Shown here: one piece after another, positions 45,471 to 56,900 of the stretch
Position numbering within the stretch: position 1 is the first letter of the stretch
Layout of the letters: the number at the start of each line of letters is the position of its first letter
From: Natrialba aegyptia DSM 13077
GTDB lineage: Archaea; Halobacteriota; Halobacteria; Halobacteriales; Natrialbaceae
Assembly: GCF_000337535.1 (NCBI RefSeq)
Contig: NZ_AOIP01000012.1
Span: forward strand, 39,606 to 103,605
DNA length: 64,000 nucleotides
Reading direction: 5' to 3'
The notes under the pieces: generated by a model
What the model saw: only the letters and a program-made list of their open reading frames with translations
Databases searched by the model: none
What the model was told of the DNA's origin: nothing
Program-made: the position numbers and the translations under genes

Positions 45471-45988
45471 AGACCTACGGCACAGAACCGGGCGCGCCGA
45501 CGTCGGTTCAGGTCGGAATCTCCGAACTGACCGTCAGCGACGGCGACGATACACTCAAATCCTACGGACTCGGGTCGTGCGTGGCGATCGCACTGTACGA
45601 TCCGGAAACGGAGATCGGCGGCCTCGCCCACACCATGTTACCCGACGGCGACGAGGCCGAAAACAGCGACCGCAAACCCGGAAAGTACGCGGATACCGCT
45701 ATCCGGGCCCTTTTGCGGCGCATGGTCGAACGCGGTGCAAGCTACACCACCGTCGAGGCGAAACTCGCCGGCGGCAGCGACATGTTCGAGTTCGATAGCT
45801 TCGGTGACGGCGTCGGCAAGCGCAACATCGACGCCGCCAAAGCTGAACTCGAGAAGTTAGGCGTCCCGCTCGTCGCGTCGGATCTCGGCGGCGACCGCGG
45901 CCGAACCGTCGAGTTCACCCCTGAAACCGGAACCCTGCTCGTGAAAAGTTCTGACGAGAATGGCAATCAAGGTGTGACGGAACTATGA
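45467..45988 (+). CDS. cheD: Chemoreceptor glutamine deamidase CheD
   Basis: The 173-residue enzyme deamidates transducer glutamines and binds CheC. The catalytic Cys38 is in KSYGLGSCVAIALYD and His55 in GGLAHTMLP; later AKLAGGSDMFEF and GVPLVASDLGGDRGR match the family. The gene overlaps its neighbours by 4 bp on each side. Confidence 0.93.
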   Translation: MKTYGTEPGAPTSVQVGISELTVSDGDDTLKSYGLGSCVAIALYDPETEIGGLAHTMLPDGDEAENSDRKPGKYADTAIRALLRRMVERGASYTTVEAKLAGGSDMFEFDSFGDGVGKRNIDAAKAELEKLGVPLVASDLGGDRGRTVEFTPETGTLLVKSSDENGNQGVTEL

Positions 45989-47079
45989 GCGGTGGTACCG
46001 ACGTCGACCCCGATGACGTTCGTGGTGATCCCGAGCGATTCGCTGCCCTGATCGGCTACGTCGAGGACGAACTCGCGTTCGCGACGAGTCACTACAACGA
46101 CAGCTATCTCGACCGACGGGTCGCTTCGCGGATGCGCCGAACGCGCAGCGATACGTATCTCGAGTACCTCGAGACATTGCGCTCCGACCCGGACGAACGG
46201 GAGGCGCTGCTCGGGGCGTTGAGCATCAACGTAACCGGCTTTTTCAGGAACCCCGAAGTCTGGGACGGAATCCGGAAGATCCTTCGTCACTACAGTGCCG
46301 TGGGAGACGACGAGCCGATCCGAATCTGGAGTGCCGCCTGTGCAGACGGCCGCGAACCGTACTCGCTATCGCTGCTCGCACACGCCGATCCGGCGATCGA
46401 CGCCGAGCGGGTCGAGATTCTCGGAACGGACATCAGTGTCCCCGCACTGGAGACGGCCCGGACGGGCATCTACGAGGAACCACGCACCGTCGATCTGGGT
46501 GACCAACTGTCGTTTCTCGACGACTACGGACCCTCCGATCAGTACATCCAGCAACGCGACCGCACCTACCGAGTCGATGAGACGATTCGCCGCTCCGTCT
46601 CGTTCGAACGACACGACTTGATCAACGACGCTCCCAAATCCGGATTCGAACTCGTCGTCTGCCGAAACCTGTTTATCTACATCGACAACGCCTACAAACG
46701 GCCGATGTTGGAGACGATCGCCCGATCGCTCACGCCGGGCGGCTATCTGGTGATCGGGAAAGCAGAGACGATTCCACCGACGCTCAAATCCGCCTTCGAG
46801 GTCCGTGATGCCCGCCTTCGGATCTACCAGCGGGGCGATGCTCAACAGACTCGCCAGCAACCGACCCAGACACGATCGGCCGGTAGCGAGGGTGACACCG
46901 ATACGGCTGGTGGCGCGACTCTGGCGACGAACACAGATTCCGCAGCCGACAGCGAGACAGACACCACCGACGACGCCGACGATGCCAACGATGCCGACAA
47001 TGCCGACGGCGATACCGATTCTGACTCCGAAATCGACGCCGAGACCGCTGTCGTCGAGCCAACGGGCGGCTCGGAGTAA
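45985..47079 (+). CDS. cheR: Chemotaxis protein methyltransferase CheR
   Basis: The 364-residue enzyme methylates transducer glutamates with S-adenosylmethionine. An N-terminal helical domain (with RMRRTRSDTYLEYLETLRSD) precedes the methyltransferase domain: NVTGFFRNPEVWDGI, the SAM loop IWSAACADGREPYSLSLL, GTDISVPALETARTGIY and VVCRNLFIYID. The last 75 residues are a Thr/Asp/Ala tail including an NDADNADGD run, not part of the fold. It closes the overlapping che gene run. Confidence 0.92.
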   Translation: MSGGTDVDPDDVRGDPERFAALIGYVEDELAFATSHYNDSYLDRRVASRMRRTRSDTYLEYLETLRSDPDEREALLGALSINVTGFFRNPEVWDGIRKILRHYSAVGDDEPIRIWSAACADGREPYSLSLLAHADPAIDAERVEILGTDISVPALETARTGIYEEPRTVDLGDQLSFLDDYGPSDQYIQQRDRTYRVDETIRRSVSFERHDLINDAPKSGFELVVCRNLFIYIDNAYKRPMLETIARSLTPGGYLVIGKAETIPPTLKSAFEVRDARLRIYQRGDAQQTRQQPTQTRSAGSEGDTDTAGGATLATNTDSAADSETDTTDDADDANDADNADGDTDSDSEIDAETAVVEPTGGSE

Positions 47080-47177
47080 GAGCCGAGTGACAGTGCGCGT
47101 GAGATCCGTCCTCCACACCTGAGAGTAGTCGAGCGTTACATGATCCTCCGCCGAGTACGCTCTCCCGAGACAGATTC

Positions 47178-48446
<1,269 letters not shown>

Positions 48447-48460
48447 CGCAGTCTCTCATA

Positions 48461-49237
48461 TCAGTACTCGATCGTCGCCTCAACGACCGTCACGAGCACT
48501 TCATCGACGCTGTCACACACGCCGTTATTCCAGCCGTTGCGCTCGAGAACGCCCTCTTCCCAGGCGCGTTCGGCTGATGACTCCTCAACGTCGATCGAGA
48601 CATCCTCCGAAACGTCGATAATCTCGACGGTCCGATCAGTGGGAGTCATCGTAAACTGGAGTCCATCACTGCTCTGGATCGACCGCTCGGTCGCATTGAG
48701 CGCCACCAGCGAGATTACTGCTCGATCGCGTTCAGGCGAACACATCACCTGCGGCTGTCTTACGACTGCACTGCCGGTCTCGCCCTCTCGAACGACGGCA
48801 CCGCCATCGTAGGCGATCGTCTCCGAGCCGGCCGCGTATCTGAACTCGCCGAGCGTCACGGTCTCCGTATCGGGATCGTAGAACTCGCTACCGTATCGGT
48901 TTGTGATCGGGGTTCCATCGACGGAGACGTTCAGTTCGGTTCCGCCGTCTCCGGTCGTCACCGTCCCCTCTCGTAACGAGAGTTCACTATCGCGTTCTTC
49001 GATCCCACTGTACTGTAAGACGTCGTTGAAGTTCTCCGCGAGAGCGTCCATCGCCCGCTCGGCGTTTCGCAACTGTTCGTTTTCCTGATAGTCTTCCATC
49101 GCCTGGAAGCCGGTCACCGAGAGGAGCGCGACGGACGAGAGGATGATACCGAAGACGAGGATAAACGCGACGACTTCGGAGATCGCGCGCTCGTCGGTGT
49201 GGAACGAACGCGGCGGGTTTGGATCGTGCCCGCTCAT
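48461..49237 (-). CDS. DUF7289-type prepilin-like membrane protein
   Basis: The 258-residue protein has a charged leader ending DERAISEVVAFILVFGIILS, i.e. an N-terminal hydrophobic helix like that of archaeal type IV pilins (AISEVV...), then a beta-rich external domain. Pilin-type cleavage before the hydrophobic stretch is possible but the site was not confirmed. It is the last gene of the minus-strand pilus cluster and overlaps the gene before it by 4 bp. It could be a minor pilin or an assembly factor. Confidence 0.75.
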   Translation of the reverse strand: MSGHDPNPPRSFHTDERAISEVVAFILVFGIILSSVALLSVTGFQAMEDYQENEQLRNAERAMDALAENFNDVLQYSGIEERDSELSLREGTVTTGDGGTELNVSVDGTPITNRYGSEFYDPDTETVTLGEFRYAAGSETIAYDGGAVVREGETGSAVVRQPQVMCSPERDRAVISLVALNATERSIQSSDGLQFTMTPTDRTVEIIDVSEDVSIDVEESSAERAWEEGVLERNGWNNGVCDSVDEVLVTVVEATIEY

Positions 49238-49734
49238 CGGTTCCCACCGTCGATCGTCAGGAAGTCCCCATCGGCGCTGATCTCGATTGTTCCACCCGGC
49301 GCTGAACTCTCGTTGATCTCTACTTCGGTGACGACAACGGGGACGTAAACGACAGTATCGGCCCCGTTCGACGTGAGTTTGACACAGTCCGTTTCGCCAT
49401 CCAGAAGCGGTGCCTCGCAGTTTTCGGCTATCTCGACGGTGTATCCGGAGTTCGCGACCGTTCGTGGGTGGGACGCTCTGATCGTCACGGTATCGTCGCC
49501 AAGCCGGTCGACGCTTTCAATTTCACCGGCAATCCGCTCACCGATCGTCTCTAATGAGTGCTCTGCAGACCGATCCGTCTCCGTATCGAGCAACCCGCCA
49601 GCACTGGTGAGTAAGAGCGCGATCAAGATGGTCGTGATCCCGATCGTCAACACGTGCGTGACGGCGATCGACATCCCCCGATCGGTATCGCTCCGTTCGA
49701 GGGAATGGGTGGCGGAACTGGAATCGAAACTCAT
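49234..49734 (-). CDS. DUF7266-type membrane protein of the pilus cluster
   Basis: The 166-residue protein has one N-terminal helix (MSIAVTHVLTIGITTILIALLL) after a leader with SDTDRG, then a soluble beta-rich part with VYVPVVVTEVEINES. The RG-hydrophobic boundary is like those of its neighbours. The ATG at 49734 was chosen because it overlaps the previous gene by 4 bp; a start 87 bp upstream lies inside that gene. It is probably a pilin-like subunit. Confidence 0.72.
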   Translation of the reverse strand: MSFDSSSATHSLERSDTDRGMSIAVTHVLTIGITTILIALLLTSAGGLLDTETDRSAEHSLETIGERIAGEIESVDRLGDDTVTIRASHPRTVANSGYTVEIAENCEAPLLDGETDCVKLTSNGADTVVYVPVVVTEVEINESSAPGGTIEISADGDFLTIDGGNR

Positions 49735-50612
49735 GTGCCGCCTCCGTAGACCGAGACATCGTCTGTTTGCTCGAACGAGACTGTGTTCGATTCGTAGGTT
49801 ATCGTGGCCGTTACTGCCCACGCACCGTTGTGTGTGTTCAGCCTGGTATCCAGGCTATTATCCCCTTTCGCGACGAGTTCGTACGTCCCATCGACGTTCG
49901 AGCCGACGGTGACGGTCACGTCGTCGTATTCCGTGTCGGGATCGAACACCTGCGGAACGTCCGATCGAGAGGTTCCATTGACCGTGCCAGCGACAAGATC
50001 GATTCGTGCAGGAGTCGACCCGACCGTTCCGCTGTCGATCCTCGTCGAGTCGGTCGAGTTGTCGATAACTATTCCATCGCCGTTGAACTCCTCGATCTCG
50101 AGGACGAAGTGGCCGACCTGCGCGTTGTGATCGTCGGCAGAGATGTTCCCACCGTTGAGATCGTCAACATCTCCAGTTGCACCCGTCGCCTCACTGGCCG
50201 GGCTCGATTCGATACCAATATCGGTCATCACAGCGCCCCCACTCGCCGTTACGTTCCGGAAGAGCGATGGATAGCCGTTGATGCTATAGTCATCATCATC
50301 GAGATTAGATCGATGCACGATCCCAGCCACACCGTTTTCGAGTTCATACTGGGTCACCTCGACATCGGCAGCGCTCTGGCTGGTTGAACTCGAAGAGATG
50401 GTTTCGGTGTAGAGAACGCCGTTGAAGACGACGACGATACCGAGGATGATGAACGCGAGTGCGATAGCGCCGATGAGGATGATCTGGCCCCGGCCGTGGC
50501 GTTGCTGCTGATCACCGGGAGATCCTTGCACGGGTTGAACACGGTTACGAGTCCGCTTCCGTTTCTGAGTCCGGGACCGATTCTGGGATTCGGCAGGCTG
50601 GTCCGCTACCAT
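49731..50612 (-). CDS. DUF7261-type membrane protein of the pilus cluster
   Basis: The 293-residue protein starts with a basic, Arg/Gln-rich leader, then HGRGQIILIGAIALAFIILG, a transmembrane helix with the boundary RGQ, and a beta-rich domain rich in Asp, Asn and Thr, with many possible N-glycosylation sites. It should be an exported pilin-like subunit anchored in the membrane. It overlaps its upstream neighbour by 7 bp. Confidence 0.72.
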   Translation of the reverse strand: MVADQPAESQNRSRTQKRKRTRNRVQPVQGSPGDQQQRHGRGQIILIGAIALAFIILGIVVVFNGVLYTETISSSSTSQSAADVEVTQYELENGVAGIVHRSNLDDDDYSINGYPSLFRNVTASGGAVMTDIGIESSPASEATGATGDVDDLNGGNISADDHNAQVGHFVLEIEEFNGDGIVIDNSTDSTRIDSGTVGSTPARIDLVAGTVNGTSRSDVPQVFDPDTEYDDVTVTVGSNVDGTYELVAKGDNSLDTRLNTHNGAWAVTATITYESNTVSFEQTDDVSVYGGGT

Positions 50613-51265
50613 ACGACCAGTCGCACCTCCACAACGTTGTAGACCGAATCATCAACGCCTTCTGCGGGAGGAATCACGGGATCCTCGTTCTCCGAATCCG
50701 ATGCAAACTCCTCGAGTGTTTGGTCGTTAGCTGGCGTAACGTACTGGCCATCATACAAAGTCACAGTATAACTTGCTGTAATCGCGTCTGCCGACGGACT
50801 TCCCTGATAGACTGCCGTCTTGTGTTCGGTCTCGATCTCAGTTCCGTCCGTGTAGTGGAACTCGAGGTTGTAGTTCCACCCCTGATTCGCGAACCGTTGG
50901 TTCAGAATCCCACCCAGAACGGAAGCGTTCTCCAGCTCGTTCTGCGTGAACGTCTCGTGATCCTCACCGGGTGCAACGGACCCGTTTGTACCTGCAAAGC
51001 CGCCGTCTTCGTCCCAGTGGCGGAGCAACGCTGATATATTCTCGTCGTGATCGGCGACGACGAGTGCATCCTGCGCTTCCTGTTGGACCTGCGACTGGAC
51101 CGATCGGTCGGCCAGTCCGCCGGATGATGGCGTGATGACCACTGACTGGAGCGCAAAGAGGACGGCCAGCAGCACGACCATCGCGCCGATGAACCCCTCG
51201 AGCGTGTAGGCCTGACCGCGATCGGTGTGAGTGGAGTCCGTGGGTGGTGACTGTCGGTTCCTCAT
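50606..51265 (-). CDS. DUF7288-type membrane protein of the pilus cluster
   Basis: The 219-residue protein has the leader and helix THTDRGQAYTLEGFIGAMVV, then LLAVLFALQSVV and an external domain. The sequence RGQAYTLEG, with Glu five residues into the helix, resembles the class III pilin rule, where Glu5 aids assembly. It is co-transcribed with its neighbours (overlap of 7 bp downstream). Confidence 0.74.
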   Translation of the reverse strand: MRNRQSPPTDSTHTDRGQAYTLEGFIGAMVVLLAVLFALQSVVITPSSGGLADRSVQSQVQQEAQDALVVADHDENISALLRHWDEDGGFAGTNGSVAPGEDHETFTQNELENASVLGGILNQRFANQGWNYNLEFHYTDGTEIETEHKTAVYQGSPSADAITASYTVTLYDGQYVTPANDQTLEEFASDSENEDPVIPPAEGVDDSVYNVVEVRLVVW

Positions 51266-51269
51266 ACGG

Positions 51270-51902
51270 TCACCACGTCCTCACGACGAGTCTGCACGCT
51301 GGCTCACAGTCACCGTCGTCGAGGATCCCCTCTTCATCGGCCACCGTAACGATTCTCGCGGCACTTGCTGCTGACTGATTGTTGTACGTCTCTCCGGCAG
51401 CCAGTGCCGTCGAGTTCACGTACTGTTCGTCGGGTGGTCCATCGGTAAGCGTCTCAACGCTTACGTTTACCCGGTCGAAAGCCACCGTTTCACCCCCGTT
51501 CTCACTCGCACGCAATCCGAGTTCAGTTCGCAACTCCGCGGCCGAGTGTCCCGCATAGCGGTCTTCGAACTCGCTGGCATTGATCTCGTTCGGCCGATCA
51601 CTCTCGGAGAGGTTTGTGACGACCTGGTCTGCGATTCGGTCGGCCTGTGCGATCTCCGCACCGCCGGCCGACGAATCGAACGGCGTGATCAGCGAGGGGA
51701 GAAACGAGAACACGAACGCCATCGCCAGGATGAAGATCCCGATCCCGACCACGAAGTCTTGCGTGGTCTGTCCACGCCGTCCGCGGGTTAGAGACCGGCG
51801 TTCGATTCCGGTTTCGGTTCCTGTTTCGGTTCCGATTCCAGTTCCAGTTCGCGTTCTCGTTTCAGCCTCGATCGAACTCGTCTCTGTCCGTTTCCCGCGC
51901 AT
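51270..51902 (-). CDS. DUF7287-type membrane protein of the pilus cluster
   Basis: The 210-residue protein has a leader with Thr/Gly/Glu dipeptide repeats (TGTGIGTETGTETGIE, coded by six-base repeats), then RRGQTTQDFVVGIGIFILAM and an external domain. The RRGQ-helix boundary is shared by the whole set. The repeat makes the leader unusually long and probably variable in length. The gene begins 2 bp after the PilC-like gene. Confidence 0.74.
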   Translation of the reverse strand: MRGKRTETSSIEAETRTRTGTGIGTETGTETGIERRSLTRGRRGQTTQDFVVGIGIFILAMAFVFSFLPSLITPFDSSAGGAEIAQADRIADQVVTNLSESDRPNEINASEFEDRYAGHSAAELRTELGLRASENGGETVAFDRVNVSVETLTDGPPDEQYVNSTALAAGETYNNQSAASAARIVTVADEEGILDDGDCEPACRLVVRTW

Positions 51903-51903
51903 G

Positions 51904-53958
51904 TCAGGCCACCATCGTCCAGCCGAGAAGGGCGATCGTCACTAGGATGATCGCGTATTTGAGCCCGCTCAGTACGTCCGCATCGCGGATATAGCCACAG
52001 ATGAATCCGGAGATGATCCCCTGCAGCGTCACCGCGTGGAAAAACAGCGCCGACAGCATATCGATCTGGATATTGTCGCTCAGGTCGGCCTGTGCGAGTT
52101 CACTGTTGGCCTCGCCGGCACCGCCGCTGTTGGTTTCGAGACCGGCCATCGTATCGATGAACTGCGTCTTGAGGATCGCAATGACAGCGAGGACGGTCAG
52201 GAACGTCATGATGATGATGACGACCTGCATCCGCGTGCGGGACTTGCGCTCGCGTTCGATGTCGTCGTGGTTTTCGCTCGCGCTTGCGGCCGTCCGGAGC
52301 ACGTCCGTAATCTGGTTCGAGGCCTCCTGTGCCTCCGTGATGAGCCGGGTCGTCCGGGCGAGTCGCGGAATGTGGTACTTGTTGTTGAACTCGATGAGCG
52401 CCGACTTCAGACTCGTCCCGTAGTTGACTTTCGTGTGCATGAGTTCGAACTCGCGGGCGAGTTTGCCACTCGTCGTGTCGGCGACGGACTTGAACGATTC
52501 GAGGAGTGTGAGACCAGTATCGTTCGCACTCGAGAGTTTCCGTAGGTCTTCCGAGAGCGTGTTGACGACGGTATTTCGGTGGCGGACGTTCCACTCGCGG
52601 AAGATCGAGAGCGGAATCGCAACGATATAGAACGGAATGTAGACGTAGATGACGGTTCCCCAGATGACGTTATCGAGCAGGGCGCTCCACGAGAGCGGTG
52701 CGGAACCGGTCATCATCGCCGTCGTCACGACGACAAGCGCCAGTGGGATCGTAAGCGCGACCGTGTACAGCGGGTTGTCCCTGAAGAAGATGTGCGGTCG
52801 CTTTAGGACCTCTATCGTTTCGTGGGTTCCCTCGCGGTTCTTGATCCGATCGAAGACGCTGTGCTCGCCGGTGAACTGTTCGACGAGACCGAGATTGAGC
52901 AGTCCCTGTTCCGCCTTGCTCTCGACGTATCTGTTGCCGGTCGCATTCGAGAGGTAGCCGTCGCCGGGCTCGTCGTGTTTGACCGTCGAGACCAGTATGA
53001 GGAACCCGACCCCGGTAAGCGGAATCAGCCCGTAGACGGTCATGTACAGCATGTTATTGGTGACATCCGCCTGTGGGATCATCTGCATCACGACCATGAT
53101 GATGATGAGCAAGAGCGGAAACAGCGACAGCGTCATGTACATCTCCCCGAAGAGTTCGAGCGTCTCGAGGGTGAGTTCCTGTTCCTGCTTGGCCGTGCGC
53201 ATGTGCTTTTCCTTCTTGTCTTCGAGGAAACTCTCCATGTCGCCGCCGCTGTTGACGATCGAGAGCATATCTGTCAGGAACTGCGAGAGTTCGTCACTCG
53301 GCGTTTCGATCGCCTGAGTGCGGATCGCGGTCCGGTAGTCGACGTCGAAGTACTCGGTTTCCTTGACGATGCTCTGGAACTCCTTTGCGACCTCGCCGTA
53401 GGTGTCGTCGGCCTGGGCCATCGCGTCGATGATCTCGAGTTGGTTTAGTCCGCCGACCGACAGCGCGTACATGAACGAGACGGAGTCGGTCAGCAACATG
53501 TTGATCTCGCGCTTGCGTGCCGACGCGCGCGAGTACGGGATCGCAGTGAGCGAGCCAAAGCCGAGTGCAAAGCCGATCGTCCCGAATATGATTCCGGTGA
53601 TGAAGACGAGCGCCGGCACTCGGAGCGCCTCGATAATCGCGAGTAGCGTATCGTTCCCGACGGGGAACCCGATGATGGTATCGACGGCGATCAGCCCGGT
53701 CGCAAAGAGCGTATACCCGAGTGTGAGACCAATCAGCCACAGTGCAAGGCCGCTGATGAACCCGATGCCGAGCGCGCGAGAGAGATAGAGTTCAACTGTG
53801 TCGGTCATCCGGGCCTGGGCGAGTTTCGTCTCGACGTCGGCGACGAACTCGCTGTCCTCGCCGAAGAGACGGCTATACAGCGGATAGAACGTTTCACCGA
53901 GGATATCGGATCCGCCGGCAACACTTTCGGAGTCGCCCGTATCGGTTTGCAGGCTCAT
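51904..53958 (-). CDS. pilC: Type IV pilus/secretion membrane platform protein (PilC/TadC-like)
   Basis: The 684-residue protein has two type II secretion F domains, each with a cytoplasmic helical part and hydrophobic segments (around ALGIGFISGLALWLIGLTLG and LSLFPLLLIIIMVVMQMI, and again in the second half). The double arrangement is normal for archaeal PilC. It should form the inner-membrane base on which pilins are assembled, driven by the adjacent ATPase, whose gene it overlaps by 4 bp. Confidence 0.88.
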   Translation of the reverse strand: MSLQTDTGDSESVAGGSDILGETFYPLYSRLFGEDSEFVADVETKLAQARMTDTVELYLSRALGIGFISGLALWLIGLTLGYTLFATGLIAVDTIIGFPVGNDTLLAIIEALRVPALVFITGIIFGTIGFALGFGSLTAIPYSRASARKREINMLLTDSVSFMYALSVGGLNQLEIIDAMAQADDTYGEVAKEFQSIVKETEYFDVDYRTAIRTQAIETPSDELSQFLTDMLSIVNSGGDMESFLEDKKEKHMRTAKQEQELTLETLELFGEMYMTLSLFPLLLIIIMVVMQMIPQADVTNNMLYMTVYGLIPLTGVGFLILVSTVKHDEPGDGYLSNATGNRYVESKAEQGLLNLGLVEQFTGEHSVFDRIKNREGTHETIEVLKRPHIFFRDNPLYTVALTIPLALVVVTTAMMTGSAPLSWSALLDNVIWGTVIYVYIPFYIVAIPLSIFREWNVRHRNTVVNTLSEDLRKLSSANDTGLTLLESFKSVADTTSGKLAREFELMHTKVNYGTSLKSALIEFNNKYHIPRLARTTRLITEAQEASNQITDVLRTAASASENHDDIERERKSRTRMQVVIIIMTFLTVLAVIAILKTQFIDTMAGLETNSGGAGEANSELAQADLSDNIQIDMLSALFFHAVTLQGIISGFICGYIRDADVLSGLKYAIILVTIALLGWTMVA

Positions 53959-56900
53959 TCGTCGCTCGCCTCGTCTTCGTCGGTTTGGCTGGCGGGTTCA
54001 GTCGGTGTCTCGTCGTCCGCATCGGCACTCGTCTCGTCCTCGGCGGCGAAAATACTCGAGTCGGATTCGGTCGTCCGTTCTGCATCAAACATCGACTCGC
54101 CGCCGGAATCGGCGCGACTATCGTCCTCGTCGTCGCTAAAGACCGACTCCGATTGCTCGCCGAAGATCGAGTTCGATGTGTCGCCGGTCTCGTTCGCGCT
54201 CGGATCAGCGGTTCGGTCTCCCGTCTCTACGGCCCTCTCCCTCTCACTGTCCGTGTCTGCGTCGGTGTCTGTACCCGTGTCCGCACCCGCGTCAGCGGCT
54301 GATTCGATCGTCGACTCGTCGAACGTCACCACGTCGCCTGTGTCACCTGCATCGCCTGTTTGATCGTCCTCCGTTCCGTTATCAGGGGTCGAAGACGGCG
54401 CTGACGGATCTGGACCGGGATTGGACTCGGAATCTGGCCCAGGGTCTGCAGTCGCCTCGTGTTCGTACTCGTCTGACCGGTCCTGATCTGACGCCGAATC
54501 GGGCGACCCCGTCGAAACATCCGTCGTCGGTCCAGGCCCTCGCTCTTCGACCGGTGTCCCAGAGCCGAGTTCGATCGACGGAACGGCGCTTTCGGGAACC
54601 GTCGGCTGCCCCGATTCTGTCTCCTCGTCGGCAGCAGTCGAGTCAGCGGCTGTTTGGTCGGCCTCCGCAGACGCTGACCCTGGCCCTGGCCCTGACCCTG
54701 ACCCTGACCCTGACCCTGACTGCGCGTTCGGCTCCGTTACCGACTCGTCGGTAGTCCGGCGGCCGCCCTCGGCTCCACTCGGATCGGCCGATCCGCTCGG
54801 CGATTGTGACGACGCCTCGTTGGTTTCGCCACCTGCCGAGTCGTCCATCGACTCCGAACTCGAATCCGAATCCGAATCCGGACCCGGACCCGAACCCGAA
54901 CCCGGATCTGGATCGAACACATCATCGAACTCGTCGCCGGCGAACACCTCATCCGTCGCGGTTGTATCGACGGTCCGATCCCCTGACTCCGCACCCGCAG
55001 TCGCCGATTCGAGTTCATCGAGCGTCTCGCCCATGTCGTCGAAGAGACCGCCCAGATCACCGTCGGCATCGTCGGACGGGAAGACGGTAACGTCACTCGT
55101 CTCTCCGGAACCGGACTCCGTTGCTCCGGCAGTTCCATCGCTCCAGGCCGGCGCTTCGCCCGCAGCGAACTCGTCCGCCGTCTCCAGGCTGTCTATCTCG
55201 GGGGATGTCGAGTTCGCAGACGCGGGTTCAGTCGTCGTGTCGGTTCCGGTGCTGGTGCCGGTGCCGGTCTCAGTTCCGGGGCTGACACCGGAATCGGCCG
55301 CTCCGGTGTCCGCACTAGCCCCGTCACCGGTGCCCGCACTGGCACCACTGCCAGCGGTCGTCTCGGCGGTCGTCGCCTCGATACCAAACCCGCTGCTGTC
55401 CGTCTCTGCGAACCAGTCCGGTTCGTCGTCGTCCGCGCCCATCGCCATCGTCGCCGCCGTATCCGCAAAGTCGGTCGCGCCGTCGCCGAACGTCCACTCC
55501 TCCGCGATGCCGTCCTCGATACCGCTCTCGAAGTCGAACTCGTCGTCCGTTCCGTCGACTTCGATCGGGTCTTCGTCGGCGACTTCTCCCAGTGCGCTCG
55601 CGAGACCGCTCGGCACCTTCCCACGATAGTCTTCGAACAGCGACTCCTCGGCTCGCTCGAGGAGGTCCATCGAGAGATTGTACGTTTCGGAGGTCGAATC
55701 CGGGCGCGGAACGAGTTCTTCTTTCTCCTGGTCGACGTCGATCAGGACGCTTTCCATCTCCCGGAGGTCGTCGAGGCTCTCCTCGAGTTGGCCGTTCGCG
55801 ATGAGCGTCAGGATTGTATCGGGATCGTTGATGAACGCCTGGACCGTCGCGGCGACCTCGGCGTAGGTGTTGAGACCGTTCTTGATGAGATAGGCGAGGA
55901 TGACCTCGCGTTTGAACAGTTCCTCCTCGAGTTTCTCCGTGCTCCAGCCGCGGTCGAACTGGATCTCCTCTAAGGTGTTCGAGTCCCCCATCTTGAGGAA
56001 CTCGTCCGTTTCGGCCTGCCACTGGTAGACGTCTTGAACGTTGATCTCGTCGTGTTCGGCCTCGTAGTGGTTGATCTCCGTGAGCGACTTGTTCCGGCGG
56101 ACCTTCCGGCCCTGGACTCGGGTCTGGGTCTGGATCGAGACCAGGTCCAGGGCGGTGAACATCGTCTTCGAGACGTTGATCGGGTCCGTCGTGAATCGCT
56201 TTAACACCTCGTCGACGGAGTCCGCGTGGAACGTGGTGTAGGTCGTGTGTCCCGTCGACATGACCTGGAACAGCGTCCGCCCCTCCTCACCGCGGATCTC
56301 GCCCATCACGATGTAGTCAGGCCGTTGGCGGAGGGCGGCTTCGAGCAGATCGAACTCGTCGACGTCGCCCTGCTCGTCGTCGGCGAACGAGGGGCGAGTG
56401 ACGCTTGCAATCCAGTTACGCTGTGGCAGTTCGACCTCGCGTGTGTCCTCGATCGAGACGATCTTTGCGCTGCTCGGGATGAACAGCGAGACCGCGTTGA
56501 GGGAGGTCGTCTTCCCGGATGCGGTACCCCCGGCGAAGATCAGGCTCTTGTGGTTCTCGATGGCGAGCCAGAGGAACGCCATCTCGTCCAAGCTGAAGGT
56601 GTTCCAGTTGATGAGGTCGATCGGGGTAAACGGCACGTCCTTGAACTGACGGATGGTGTAGTTCGTCCCGTGATCGGACACCTCCTGACCGAGCGTCAGT
56701 TGCGCACGCGAGCCGTCCGGCAGCGTCGCGTCGACCTGCGGCAGCCGTTTACTGATGCCCTTGCCCGATCGCTGGGCGAGTTTGACGACGAAGTCGTCGA
56801 GTTCATCCTTACCGTGGTAGATGTTCGAGATGATCTGCTCGTACTCGGAGTGATAAACGAAGACGGGCGAGTTGTAGCCGTCGACGGAGATGTCCTCGAC

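Noticed and set aside
54235..55290. CRISPR array
   Set aside because: The repeats are direct six-base tandem units inside a coding frame, without spacers; no array of repeat-spacer units was found anywhere in the window.
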